Source: Blasia pusilla (lineage: Eukaryota > Marchantiophyta > Marchantiopsida > Blasiales). From it: a stretch of 64,000 nucleotides of DNA. The first letter of the stretch is position 1. Every line of letters starts with the position of its first letter. The stretch lies in assembly GCA_050084515.1 (NCBI GenBank), contig CM114271.1, forward strand, positions 29,574,001-29,638,000, read 5' to 3'. A model generated the notes under the pieces. It was given only the letters and a program-made list of their open reading frames with translations. It did not search any database and was not told the DNA's origin. The translations under genes and the position numbers were made by a program. Below, piece by piece: positions 11,129-23,600 of this stretch.

Positions 11129-11635
11129 CTGCCCTTGCAATTGATCGCTCAAACTTCCCCCGATTCCCAAATCGGCAGAACTCTCCGTGCTCCTGGATTT
11201 GTCAAACACTTGGGAGACCGCAGGAGGAAAAGGAACGCTGCTACTCGCAGACACGAGGAACCGCACTACAATCTGGAAGTCAAGCAGCGGCCAAAGGTGT
11301 TCCCGTTCACCGGGGAAACGCAGAGAGATCCGGAGGACCTCTCGACGATCGACGGCCATAAATGCTGCACGTGTCAGAACACGTGGCACCACAGCAGGGA
11401 CGTTGTGAGAGGATGGTGGGCGAAAACTTTTTGGGAGTTTAAGTACCGTATTCTACCATAGAAGAGATCCAGTGAAGTGAACCTCCCAAGGACAACGCGA
11501 GTACCTTACTTCAGATTCGTGAACCTGCTCGCGATGCCCCATTGGGCGTGAAGGCGAATCGTGAAGGGAGCGCATTGGCACAGCCTTCACCTCAGTGAAT
11601 ACTTTGGCTCACTGCGGTGGAGTCCTAACTCGCAC
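11129..11635. promoter_or_regulatory. Shared intergenic region between NDUFS6 and the TPC gene
   Basis: The two predicted start codons are about 507 bp apart and point away from each other, so both promoters and 5' UTRs must lie here or overlap. I see no convincing TATA box. The segment is more GC-rich than the TPC introns. A second in-frame ATG for TPC at 11,561 would shorten the gap to about 430 bp. Confidence 0.5.
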
Positions 11636-14600
11636 ATGGAGATTACTCATGATAGCGCAGTTGTACCTCTACTGAACTCAAATTTTGCGGAGCGACAGGA
11701 TGGGGATTCCTCAATTTATTCGAGCGTGCAGGGTCTGGAATCACCGCTCCTGCGGAGTGATGAATCGCTCAATTCTGCGATTGAGGAGGAATACGAATTT
11801 CAATCACGTCTACATAAGGCTGCATACTTAGTAGATCAGGTCGGGCACCAGAAGCTAGAGTTATCATTTTTTCATCCGTATGAAGCTTTGTGTGCTGAAT
11901 GTGATCGTAACCGTACTATTTCCTCTTTGGAATTTGACAGGAAATCTAAAGAGAAAGAGGCAGTGATGTCTATCACGATTTTCTTGTCCGGATTATGACA
12001 TAGGTCAAAATCATGAGAGCATATGGCAGCTCTGTCTGCGGTACCAAATTGAGAAATTGCAATTTGCACAGCGAAATTCCTGTCTTGGCCTTTCCAAATT
12101 ATGCGAGGGTCTGGTTAGAGAGGCCATTTTTTTCTGTTGCCCGAAGGCATTCTACCCGTCTCATGAATATTTGGGCCACATGCTATTCGGGTGACTACGC
12201 AGGCGCTATTGAGGCGTTGGATGCCATTGGAGGTCCTCCAACACAAAGATTATAAAACTGCAAAGCTGGCTTACGTGGTATATAATCGCCTATTTAGCGT
12301 CCGATGTTTCTCCCTAGCCATTTTGACAGTACTGCCTTACTTCGAGGTGAAGTTTTTCACGTCCCTTCCAACTTTACTTGATCTGTGAATAAAAGATTCC
12401 GTAAATCAGGAGGTAGGTAGGTCAATGTATGAACTTGAAATCTCGAAACTTCAACTGCAGATTAGCTTAATACGGTTCTTGGGAACTGATCACGCGTATT
12501 AACGGAAATATTTCATTCAAGATTTTGCTTGGAATCTGTAGCGTTAAGGGGCTATCTCATCAGATAACGCTAGTTTTAATCGAAGAAATTACTGTGAACT
12601 TGAAGAGAAAGGTCAGCTTCCACATCTGGAATGGATAACCTGTTCTCCCCGGGCGTTACATTATCTAGCTAAAGCATGGCCCCGTGGATTTCACGTGCTT
12701 GCCATTGGTGTGATAGTAGCAGGAAAAGACCTTGTGGAGGCTCTGATAAGCACTTGCCGAGTAGGGTCTAATACATCAATCCATCACTATCTTGAATGGT
12801 TACCCTGTTCACCCTATGCGTTAAATTGTCTAGCTAAAGCATGGCCCCGTGGATTTCAGGTGCCTGATTGGTGTGATGGCAGCAGGGAAAGGCCTTGTGG
12901 AGATCCTGATAAGTACTTGCTTAGTAGGGTCAAATACATCAATCCATCACTATCTTTAATACTTGAGGTGTGCAAGCGTTCTCTCTCTCACTTTCGAGTC
13001 TGGCAATGGTTGGTAAGGATTTTCTGGTCATAATTCAGGCTTTGTCAATTGCATTATAAGTTGCTTCTCGGCTAATACTGGGAGGATTTGGACTAGAACT
13101 CTTTTGGTAAGCATTCACCCAATGCGAGAGTCTATATCTCACGACCATTACTTCTTCTTCCCAGTCACTAGCATAGTCCACCCAGGTGAGAAGGTCGTAT
13201 GGTTGCAAGGCTATGATAGGTGTGTCAGTAAAAGTTTAGGCTCTTTTTGGAGTAGCTCCAAGCAGCTGTGAGTATACAACAGTAACTACTTCGCAGGTTT
13301 TCTCTTTCTAGAAGTCTGCAGGCATGAAATGAAATTGCACTGCTCTCAATCCTTAGGTTCACCCCTTTCAGAGGATCTTTTCACAGGTCTGTAGAGATTT
13401 AGTGGGAATATTTTGTCATTTTGTCTCAGGTGCTGTTCCTAGCTGACGCTGTGCAGAAAGTAGGAGATGGAAGTCTATCGTTTGTTTGGAGGTGTTTGCA
13501 TCATATTGTAAATTTACCTTTGGTGCCATTGAAGATCCCAAATCTGGATGTGCAGATTCTATGCATATTACCTCTAACAATTTCGATGTTTATACAACGA
13601 TACTATCAATTCCAGACGTTTTGGCACTACTGGTCAAATTATTTGAAGGTACCATATCTCAGTCTCTGAGCTTTCAATACTGACGGGATTTTCTAGTAGG
13701 TTTCTGGCGTTTAGTTGCATCATGCATGCATGGGGTACTTCTATATTTTCTGGGTCTTGTATTTGTGATTTTTTTTTAAGTGTCTGATTTCCTGTTTCTT
13801 CAGATTGAGCTTTTAGTAACTCAATTGATCTGCAAATGATAATCTCAATTGAATTGTGATTGTGATTGTGATTGTGATTGTGATGTCTAATGTATAGTAG
13901 TATCTGCATGCTACTCAGCAGTCATAAGAAAGTAGGCGTTGCTGTAAATCCTATTCCTGATGACCACTGTTGTCAGACTGTGTGGCTAAGTAATGGTAAA
14001 TTGTTTCGTGGTGAGGGTTAAAGACTTTTAGTAGTTCACACGAGCTGAAGTCATCTACACTAAGAACTCGTTCTAGTCTTTAAAATGCACTCTGTGACTC
14101 TAACTTTGTATTTAACTCCTCAGCTGATGAAAATGTTGAACAGGTGATTGTTATTTTCTTCTACGCACTTCGGATTTTTGCTTTAGTTGCTGGATGGCCA
14201 TGGATTTTTTTATATGAAGGCAAAATGGCAGCTATGTATTTACACATTCTGACGCCCATAGTGTTCAGCAGGTATTCAACGGTTGATCTCAATATACACC
14301 TGTCATAAATGCACTGTTCCTAGTATGTGTTCATTTTGTGGGGTTGGACTTTTTGATGACACTTTTCAAACACAGAGATCTGATTTTAGAAATAAACTAA
14401 ACTGTTTCCAGTCAAAGATATCAATTTATAATCACGAAAGTCGGGGGTTTCTCACCTCTTGGATTCCGAAGATGTGGAAACGTAATAGGGAACTCCTTGG
14501 TTAGTGTGCTTACTAGTAATAATTACCTCAATAAGCATTGGAGCTTGTCTCCATGTTGTCCAGCTGCTTCACCACTTTAACTTGTCGATGTCACGTCAAC

Positions 14601-17600
14601 CGTCCAGAGGCTCCATTCCTAGTCAAGCCATTCACCTACCTGTGACCTTTTTAATAGCCTTCCCACATGCGATCCTCTGAGAATTTCCCAAATAGGCGTA
14701 CAGAGGTTCCCAGGCAATGTCCTTGTCTCCCTATTACCAGTACTAGGGAGAACAGGAGAAATTTCCTTGCCATGAAATGTCATCATACCACCCTTCAACA
14801 AATTTGCCTCAACGTTATACCAGATTTTCATAGGGATATTCCCTACTACCCGAGCTGCTCTCTCATTTCCTCTGGGCTGCCAAAGTTATCAGCAAAATCC
14901 AGGGCAACAAAGATATTACTCATGCAGATGCCTTGTCCACTGTCTTCCATCTTCTCCAGGAACCTTTCCTGTGAGTGTGCATTACAAGAGTTCTTGTAGA
15001 CCTGCAGGATAACGATTTGATTTCATGTCTAAACTGCGCATGAATTTCCAAGTAGAGGGATATGGGGAGACACTAGATTGATACATTCTCAGCAGTTCTG
15101 CACTTGTTGAGTCTATTTTTTGAGTTTTTCCGCAGGAGTTAGGGTCAGAATGGTATGTTACCTGGCGACTCATACCTCAGATGTGTGTTTAAATGAAGAG
15201 AGGTGCGTACACATCGAGACAAACAGGGGAGAAGAGGCTAAGACCCATAATAGTCTCAAATCGCATGACCAATGTGCTCCAATTTGATTTGGTAGACTGA
15301 AATCCCAAGAAATGAATCAAACATCCCCTAAAATGACCCTGCAAAAGTTTATTCCTAAAATTGCAGAGTTAGCATTAGGGAGCAATAGCATATGCTGAGA
15401 TATCATGAAGTTAAAGGGGCAATTTGATGGAGGGAAAGGTACTGACCTTCTGTAGTGGGGTCAATTTCATGGTCGTGAAAGGACAGCACCAAAAGCAAAT
15501 GTGAACCAATCCAGATTGGATTTGCAATAATCATCGTCCCGGGCAAAATCATTATCAGGAGTCTCAGCGGACTTTCCATATAACAAAAGTTGGGCATGGT
15601 TTGGAGAGTGCACCAGGAACAGGCTAGTAGTGACAATGGCATTCATTCCAGCCAACTTATCTATTATGTTGAATTGTTGATAGTGCTCGTTTTGCACAAT
15701 CCTGCAATAGCTGGAGCCCAAGCATAGAGTGGAGGTCTACCAAGTTCACAATAGTTGCTGTGCTAAAGAAGTTTTAACTCGTGAATGGGCAAACCCAAGT
15801 TTTGAGAATGAAGATGAGCTCTTCCGCATTTCGCATTCACCATATGAGTCTGCACCAATATGTAACCGAACGACCAGGGATGAAGCCTGTCGGAAAAGTA
15901 TTTTCGAGAAATCTTCTCTGGATCTGCCTAAAAGTTGGACTAGACCATAATCAGGCCCAGATGGCAGGGGGGGAAATCCCCCCCTGCCACCTGGGCCTGA
16001 TTATGAGAAAATCTATAGATAATACAAAACTTTGTCATCTATATATTAGGATAATAGGAAGTTTTTATTTTGGTAGGAGTCTATAATATATTAGTAATAT
16101 TTAAAGCATAAAAACGTAAAAGTAACCATGGGTAATTTATCTAAATTTATTATTGAAACCTCGTTATCAATAAAAATATATATATCAGAATAGTGATATA
16201 TATATATAGATTCAAAATGCTAGATTTTTTTTTATCAGAAAAAAAGATTATAACCCATAATAGCTTTTTTTTAAGTCATCGGAGTGAAGTAAAAATCTAA
16301 GCTTAAGTGATTTTAAGATTCCAACATGATAATTGAAAAAAAAAAAGATTACTTGATATTTTAAAAAAATAAAAATTTGAGAACAATTGAGTACCGCACG
16401 TTTCGTCATTGGCAACCATGATACTCCCTTCTGGATCAAGTGAATTATGATGCAGAGAATCCTTTGGTATTATTGCATTTCCTCAAAAGTGCAAAGTGGA
16501 GTTTCTCCATGTTCCAACAATGTCAGCAACCAGGTGGAAAATGTGTCTTAGACAACAGACCTCAATAACTTGTGACTCTTCAACAAACGTTTCCAAACTG
16601 TGACATCAATTTTATCTGGAAGGTTTTCTATAATATCAAAGTATTCAGCAACTTTCAGCAATAGACATATGCTCTTGCTAAGTGAACTACATTTTCCTTT
16701 CAAAGGAGTTTCACCCAAAATCCCCTGCATTCAATACCCATCAAGGAGGCACTGCTGTATTTCAGATGCATGAGCATTACTGGTGGAACCCTTGAGAACT
16801 TTACTGGCAAGGTTATCATGAATTGTACAACATTCAACCATATCAGCGAATTTTCACTCCTAATGATCTGTGTGTAGGGCTGTTTGGAGTTTACTATGGT
16901 GAAAAGTGACTGATAGAATTACTATAGTAACTTAGTGTTTTACCACAGTAATTAGTAATTTCTTGCTACTATATATTTACCTCAGTAATTCTGAGAATTA
17001 CTGTGGGCGGCAGGCCCTAACCCTAAAACACTGAGTGTGCTTTGCTTACCTGAGTGGATTGTGCTTCTGACCTCAGTAGTTCAGTGTGCTAAGCACTGAG
17101 TGTGCTGCTGCTTACAGACTGAGAGGTCTGCTGACCTGAGGGGTTAAGTGAGTCTTGTGATGCAAGGTGTCTAGTAGTACTAACCTGAGTGGTTGCTATT
17201 GAGATGTCTACTGCTGCTAACCTGAGTGGTTGCTATTGCACTGAGTGTGCTTGAGAATGCTAGGTAGTCTGGTGATACAGGTTGTCTAGTGCTTTCCTCT
17301 ACAATCTAACCTGAGTGGTTGGTATTGCACTAAGTGTGCTTGTAATAGTTAGGTTGTAGAGAAACTCTAATATTCTAAAAAGATATACAAGACTTCCAGT
17401 ATGGACATTTGGGCCCTGACAATCCTAATTCCTAAGCAGACCAAATTCTCCTGACCAGGTAAATTGTGTTGGAAAGGTAGACCAGCAGAAGTATCTCCTT
17501 GTGCATAATCAAAAGGAGCTTCAGCTAATCCTTCCATGATTTGACCATGTACACAATCAGCATATCAGTTTCTAGCTCACTTATTTAATCAGATTACTAT

Positions 17601-20600
17601 CATGAAGTGAATCTCCTTATTATCTATCAGATTCTAAGGAGGATTCTACATATTCACACCTTGCATTCACAACCCAATGCAGATCCTTAAATGTCTCCAG
17701 CTCAAAGATGATACATTGCTCTCATCACTAAGCACGAACAATCTTCATGAACTATCTTGGCAAGATGCCCTGCTTTCCAATGAGGCTTTATCAAACACAG
17801 AACTCAGTCCCAGTCTCAGATCACTCTGCATCAGGGCCCGTGCTGCACGACACACCAAGAGTCTCAGGAGTCCTCACCAAAACCTGTGCATACTGTAGAA
17901 TTATCTTCTGATTTTAAGCTGAGACAATAGATACATGAGAGAGCGTTTGTTACCCTTAGATCGTCTCGAACTGATCCAGACCCTAAGTTCATGATGGCAG
18001 CGAACCCTCATTGGAGATTACCCTAAAAGGTGTAAGAACTCGAACTTGTGTCCAGCAAACTAAGTCAGTATCCAGCTAAGTTAGCATCCAATTAACAAGT
18101 GGTTGGGCTTGGCTAAACTAGATATTAACTGTTTTCAACAAATTGCCCCAGGTGAGAGAGTGCAGACTTTACAATGATACACATATGAAAGCATTTTGCC
18201 AATACAGCGGTTTTTTGTTCCAAGTGGGAAACTCATTTCCAAACCTACTTTGTGACAGATCTCTTCGTAGCTCTTTCCGCATGGTATCACAGATTGTGCA
18301 CTCGTTTTTAGACACTGCGGTACGAACTATTCTTAACCTCCCAACTTTCTGGCAGGCTTTATTTCTCCCAGTTTGAAGGATGAACTTGTGAATTTGTTAT
18401 GCCCTCCGTAGTCCTCAATCTTGTGAGATCAAATTTTCACTAACTTACAAACTAGCTCTTTGAGATCTTTTCCACAATATGTGTTGGAATTTCACATTTT
18501 TGCCTTTTCTGAGTAAGGAAAGACGTTTTTGTATGTACAAATTTACACCATCTCATAGTGAGTCAATATTGGATAGGTGCTGCTGGTGTGTTTCATTTTG
18601 CTGTCTGCATGGCTGGCAAACCTGCTGTTTCACGACCCAAACTTTGCAGACTATCCAACATCTCTCATGAACCTCTTGGTCATGTTGACGACTGCAAACA
18701 ATCCAAACGTTTGGGTCGAAACCTACACAAAGAACCGAGTCACATTTGTTTTCTTCTTCATGTACATGCTGGTTGGCTTCTTTTTTCTCATGCATCTACT
18801 CTTCGCGCTAATATACAACAACTACAAAGTGCAGGTATGTAATTCTATGATGCCACTTTGAGTTATCTTCACTTACTTTAGTAACGAGTGGAAGCATAGT
18901 CTGAAATCTGTGCGGGTTCATCCTTCTCTTGGTTTATCAGTAAACTTGGTATTCACTTTTGTTTGGAGAGCCAGTAGAATCCTGTGCACTTTGTAGAATT
19001 AGATGGTTTCCCATAAGAAAATTTAGGACTAAATTTGTTCATTTTAGGAGTTCAGATTTAGAACTCACAGTCCTACTGTTTGACTAGTCTAATATGGTAG
19101 AAATTTAATGTCCACTTTCAAAATTTAACCAGGTTATCAGCGTATATGCAGTCTTTGTAAGAGTTCCAGGTGATCAAGTCATCTGCTTGTGCAGTTGGCT
19201 GTGGAAGTGCAAAAGCAAGCTACATTCCGCCAAAGGAATCTTAGAGCAGCTTTTGATCTTCTCGATATAGATCGGGATGGGATCATTGTGCAAACTGCAA
19301 TTGCTCTCTTCCATCAAATTGGCAGCTACAGGTAAGTGGTGGTGCTTTGTAATATTTGTAGACATACTTGTTTTGCAACTTCTGATACGAGATTTGTAAC
19401 AAAAAAGTAATAGTAGTGTCTGGCTTGTAGTAGCCCTGAAGGGACTACTAGCCCTAATAACTCTGCACCTGAGTCAAAGCTGTTGACTTTGTGGAAGAAA
19501 AATAGGTTTGTGGCATGTTAACTATCTAATACAACTTTTAGTTCATAATCCTGCACGTACTTTCAAGAGATATGCAAACCCTTCCCTAGAATTTGACACC
19601 CAATGATCTAACCCTTGTTGATCTAAATAAATAAAAAAATAAGAAAACGCTCTTGGTAATGTAAAGTTTATTATGTTAATTTAAGAACCTCGGAGGGTAG
19701 ATTTGAATGTTAGACAAAATCAATTTTACAAATAGCAGGTTCTTCAAACAGCTTGTGCAGGGCACGATTTCTTGACCTGTGAATTGAGTTCAGCAATGTC
19801 TTTCTAAGGAGCACTTCGTGAGAAAATGATTGACCAGCAGAAGTATCTCCTTGTACAAAGTCAGAGCTAGCATCAGCTAGACCATCCATGATTTCAGCTT
19901 GTACGCAATCAGCAAATCAGTTCCTATCTCTATTGCCAAATCAGAGCCCTACCATGATGTGACTCTTCTTACTATCTAAGAGATACTAAGAAGGATTCTA
20001 CTCAGCCACACCTTGCACTCACACTACAGGTCCTCACATGTCACCAGCTCAGAGATCAGACATGGCTCACCATTGAGCACAAACAATCTCCATCAGCATA
20101 CTAGACAAAACAACATGCCTTCCAGTGAGGCTCTAGCAAGCACAGCAATTAGTCTCAATCTCCTCTTCCTACTCTCTGATCACTCTGCAGCAGGACCAAG
20201 AGCCTCAGGAGTCCTCACCAAAACTGTGCATGTTGTAGAATTGGCTTCTGCTCTCTAAACAGAGACATTATATACATGAGGGTGAGCACTTCTGGCCCTT
20301 AGATCTTCTTGAACAGATCCATACCCTAAATAATAGATGGTGGCTAACCCTAACTCGAGAATTGCTCTAATTCAAGGTTACCCTAAAAAGATAGAGGAAC
20401 ACTAAGTTATCTCTAGCTAACTAAATTAGTATCCAATTAAGTTAGTATCTGACTAACTACTTTTAGGGCATGATTAAACTAGATATTAACAAATTTCAAC
20501 ACAGACATGGCTCACCATTGAGCACAAACAATCTCCATCAGCATACTAGACAAAACAACCTGCCTTCCAGTGAGGCTCTAGCAAGCACAGCAATTAGTCT

Positions 20601-23600
20601 CAATCTCCTCTTCCTACTCTCTGATCACTCTGCAGCAGGACAAGAGCCTCAGGAGTCCTCACCAAAACTGTGAAGCTCTCTAAACAGAGACATTATATAC
20701 ATGAGGGTGAGCACTTCTGGCCCTTAGATCTTCTTGAACAGATCCATACCTAAATAATAGATGGTGGCTAACCCTAACTCGAGAATTGCTCTAATTCAAT
20801 TACCCTAAAAAGATAGAGGAACACTAAGTTATCTCTAGCTAACTAAATTAGTATCCAATTAAGTTAGTATCTGACTAACTACTTTTAGGCATGATTAAAC
20901 TAGATATTAACAAATTTCAACACAGACATGGCTCACCATTGAGCACAAACAATCTCCATCAGCATACTAGACAAAACAACATGCCTTCCAGTGAGGCTCT
21001 AGCAAGCACTGACAGCAATTAGTCTCAATCTCCTCTTCCTACTCTCTGATCACTCTGCAGCAGGACAGTCCTTATATTGACATGAGACATTATATACATG
21101 AGGGTGAGCACTTCTGGCCCTTGGATCTTCTTGAACAGATCCATACCCTAAATAACAGATGGTGGCTAGCCTTAACTCGAGAATTGCCCTAATTCAAGGT
21201 TACCCTAAAAAGATAGAGGAACACTAAGTTATCTCTAGCTAACTAAATTAGTATCCAACTAAGTTAGTATTTGACTAACTACTTTTAGGGCATGACTAAA
21301 CTAGATATTAACAAATTTCAACTTCGGTGGGTGTGTTGCAGGCATATACGAGATGTTCATGGTTGTGTTGAACATGTTTTTGGTTCTCTCAAAGAAAAAA
21401 CTAGTGAAAAAATCATATTTGGTGATTTCCAAGCGCTTTGTAGCCGCTTTCTCAGAGAAGTGGAGAGAAATGCTGCTACCAAACTTTCAGATTTGGAGGA
21501 TGAAGGTGCCAGAATAAGAATCAGCTGTACAATGAGGCTTGTGGACAGCTTAGTTTACAAATGCCTTTCATGGGCAATCACTTTCACCTCTCTAGTGGTG
21601 GCACTTTTAGACAGAAACGTACGCATCCTCTTTTCATTTTTCTTCCTATTTTCCAATTCGAGAGATGAGTTGGACAACCTCTTTTGCACAGGGCGAGGTG
21701 TGTGATCATTTGTGGTGCTTGATCCCTCAATTTTCATTCTTAAGGGTTTTCCTATCGTTTTGATGTGCATCCCTTTTTCAATTCAGTAGGCAAATTGGAA
21801 GACAGAAATCTTAACTAGGTCAGAGTTAAGTATGTCAGGTTGTAAACTTTGGGAATGCATCACTTCTTTTGTTGTCCTGAACTGACGTCTGGATAAAATA
21901 TCAAGTCATAGAGAACCAAGGTAAGGAGTTCTGTTGATTCAGAGAAGGCTGTGAGGAAACACTCATGAATAGTTGACCAAATGACATGTGGAGTAGCTGC
22001 GTTTTTCGGGTATTATGTGATCTGGTGGAGGGCCTATCTTTTGCTGTTCTATTTCTTTTTTGTTGGTCCCTTGTTCCCTGCTCTCCAAGGTCATCAAAGT
22101 TAATTCTCGTCTGCTTTGACTGTTCTGCAGATTAGGGATGGTGAATCTACTACAACCTCAGCTATCTCCCTAACTGTACTCACAAATATGCAGTATGTTT
22201 TTGGTACAGTTCCAAGACTTAACATTGCTGTGCAGGCATCTACAGATGGATTCGACTAGGGTAGAAAATGAGCAGGATTATGCCTTTTGTCTGCTAAGTG
22301 GTGATGTAACTGCAAAACTGTCATAGCTTGCGAATTTTCCATGGGTGCTTTGCTAATTTGTAGGAATTTCTGTATTTCAGGATGGTTCTTCTTGGCGGAT
22401 TTGCTCTTGAAGCTACATGTGAGAGGTCGAGAGTTTTGGTCCAGCAAATTGAATTGTTTCGACTTACTCTTCATTGTGATCATCTTTTCATGGGAAGTAT
22501 CAACTATATGGTGTCCAGATCATCTTCAATGGTATGTTAAACCTTCCCTCTGGTGGCATACCCATCTATCCATCTCAACCTTTGTATGTACCTTCTGGGT
22601 GGACATCCTGGTGTTGTGTTATCACAAGCACCCTAGGAACTTTATGCTTGTCAAGAGGAGATGGGATTTCTTTCCCAGACATCTAAATACCAGCTTTTGT
22701 GGCATACTCACAATGTTTGCAGAAAAAATATGATCCATTGTGTGCAGTCTTGGAAGTGGTTGTTCTACCTCTCCTCTTTAAAGGACACTTGAGTAGTTTC
22801 GCCAAAGCTGAAAGGACATTCTATACTCAGTACCTTTTATGTCACGAAAACTAATGCATTCAATCTAATCAAGAGAAGTACTCTTCTTCCAATAGACCTT
22901 GATAGTTGAAAGGTCTGAGCTGGTCACATACCTGAAAAGTCTGATGGAATTCCTCTAGGAAATCTCACAAGACTCGATACGTCATTAAACTTCTGTCTGA
23001 ATTCCATGGTAGTCACAGGACAATCCAAGATGGGCAATTTTAACGTAGATGAAGCTTTCCTCCTGGCACTAGCCAAGCTTACACAGGGACAAGTGATTTC
23101 CTATTGTGATTGCTATAACTGTTTAACAGAGTTCAGTTAGTCAATAATTACTTTTTGCAATTTCTGCATTATTTTTGGTCGCTCCTATTTGTCAGAAGTA
23201 ATAGGAGTGATATCTCACAAAAATTATGGTTTCATAACTGACCTCTGCTGACCAGTGACAGCTCAATGATACTCTGTTTAAAATTGGCAGGCTTTCATTC
23301 ATCATCATCCTACGATCAATCAGAGTCATGGTTCTTCTCACTCACTTCACCCGGTGGCGCATCATGGCTGACTTGCTGATTCGCATGGTCCCAGTGACAG
23401 CACCAATCCTGGGAATTCAATATTGCGTGTGCTCTTTGTTTTCTGTTGTGGGTGTGCACCTTTTTGGTGGACTAGTTTTTGTCGGGAATCCTGTGATAGA
23501 AGGCACAGAGTATGCTACATCAGGTCTGTGGGTGTACAATTTTAATGACTTCGGAGCTGCCATGGTGACTTCTTTCAACTTATGTGTGGTGAACAATTGG

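Noticed and set aside
10864-11361. 165-codon plus-strand frame as a gene
   Set aside because: It is the antisense shadow of NDUFS6 and its leader.
11129-11392. 88-residue N-terminal extension of NDUFS6 from the upstream ATG
   Set aside because: No similarity to the family. The ATG at 11,128 begins a typical mitochondrial presequence and gives the normal length.
12695-13033. Open frame of 112 codons as a separate gene
   Set aside because: Its middle is TPC exon 3 and the remainder is intron; splice sites and phase fit the channel.
13853-13882. Possible CRISPR-like array
   Set aside because: A simple hexanucleotide microsatellite without spacers, in a eukaryotic intron. No CRISPR array was seen in the window.
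14144-14271. A longer TPC exon 5 starting at the AG at 14,143 and adding a hydrophobic stretch
   Set aside because: Exon 4 ends with one spare base, so this start would run into a stop. The AG at 14,231 gives the right phase and removes about 30 residues that have no counterpart in TPC proteins.
17015-17031. Interstitial telomere repeat (ccctaaccctaaaac)
   Set aside because: Only two imperfect units, which is expected by chance or as part of a small repeat.
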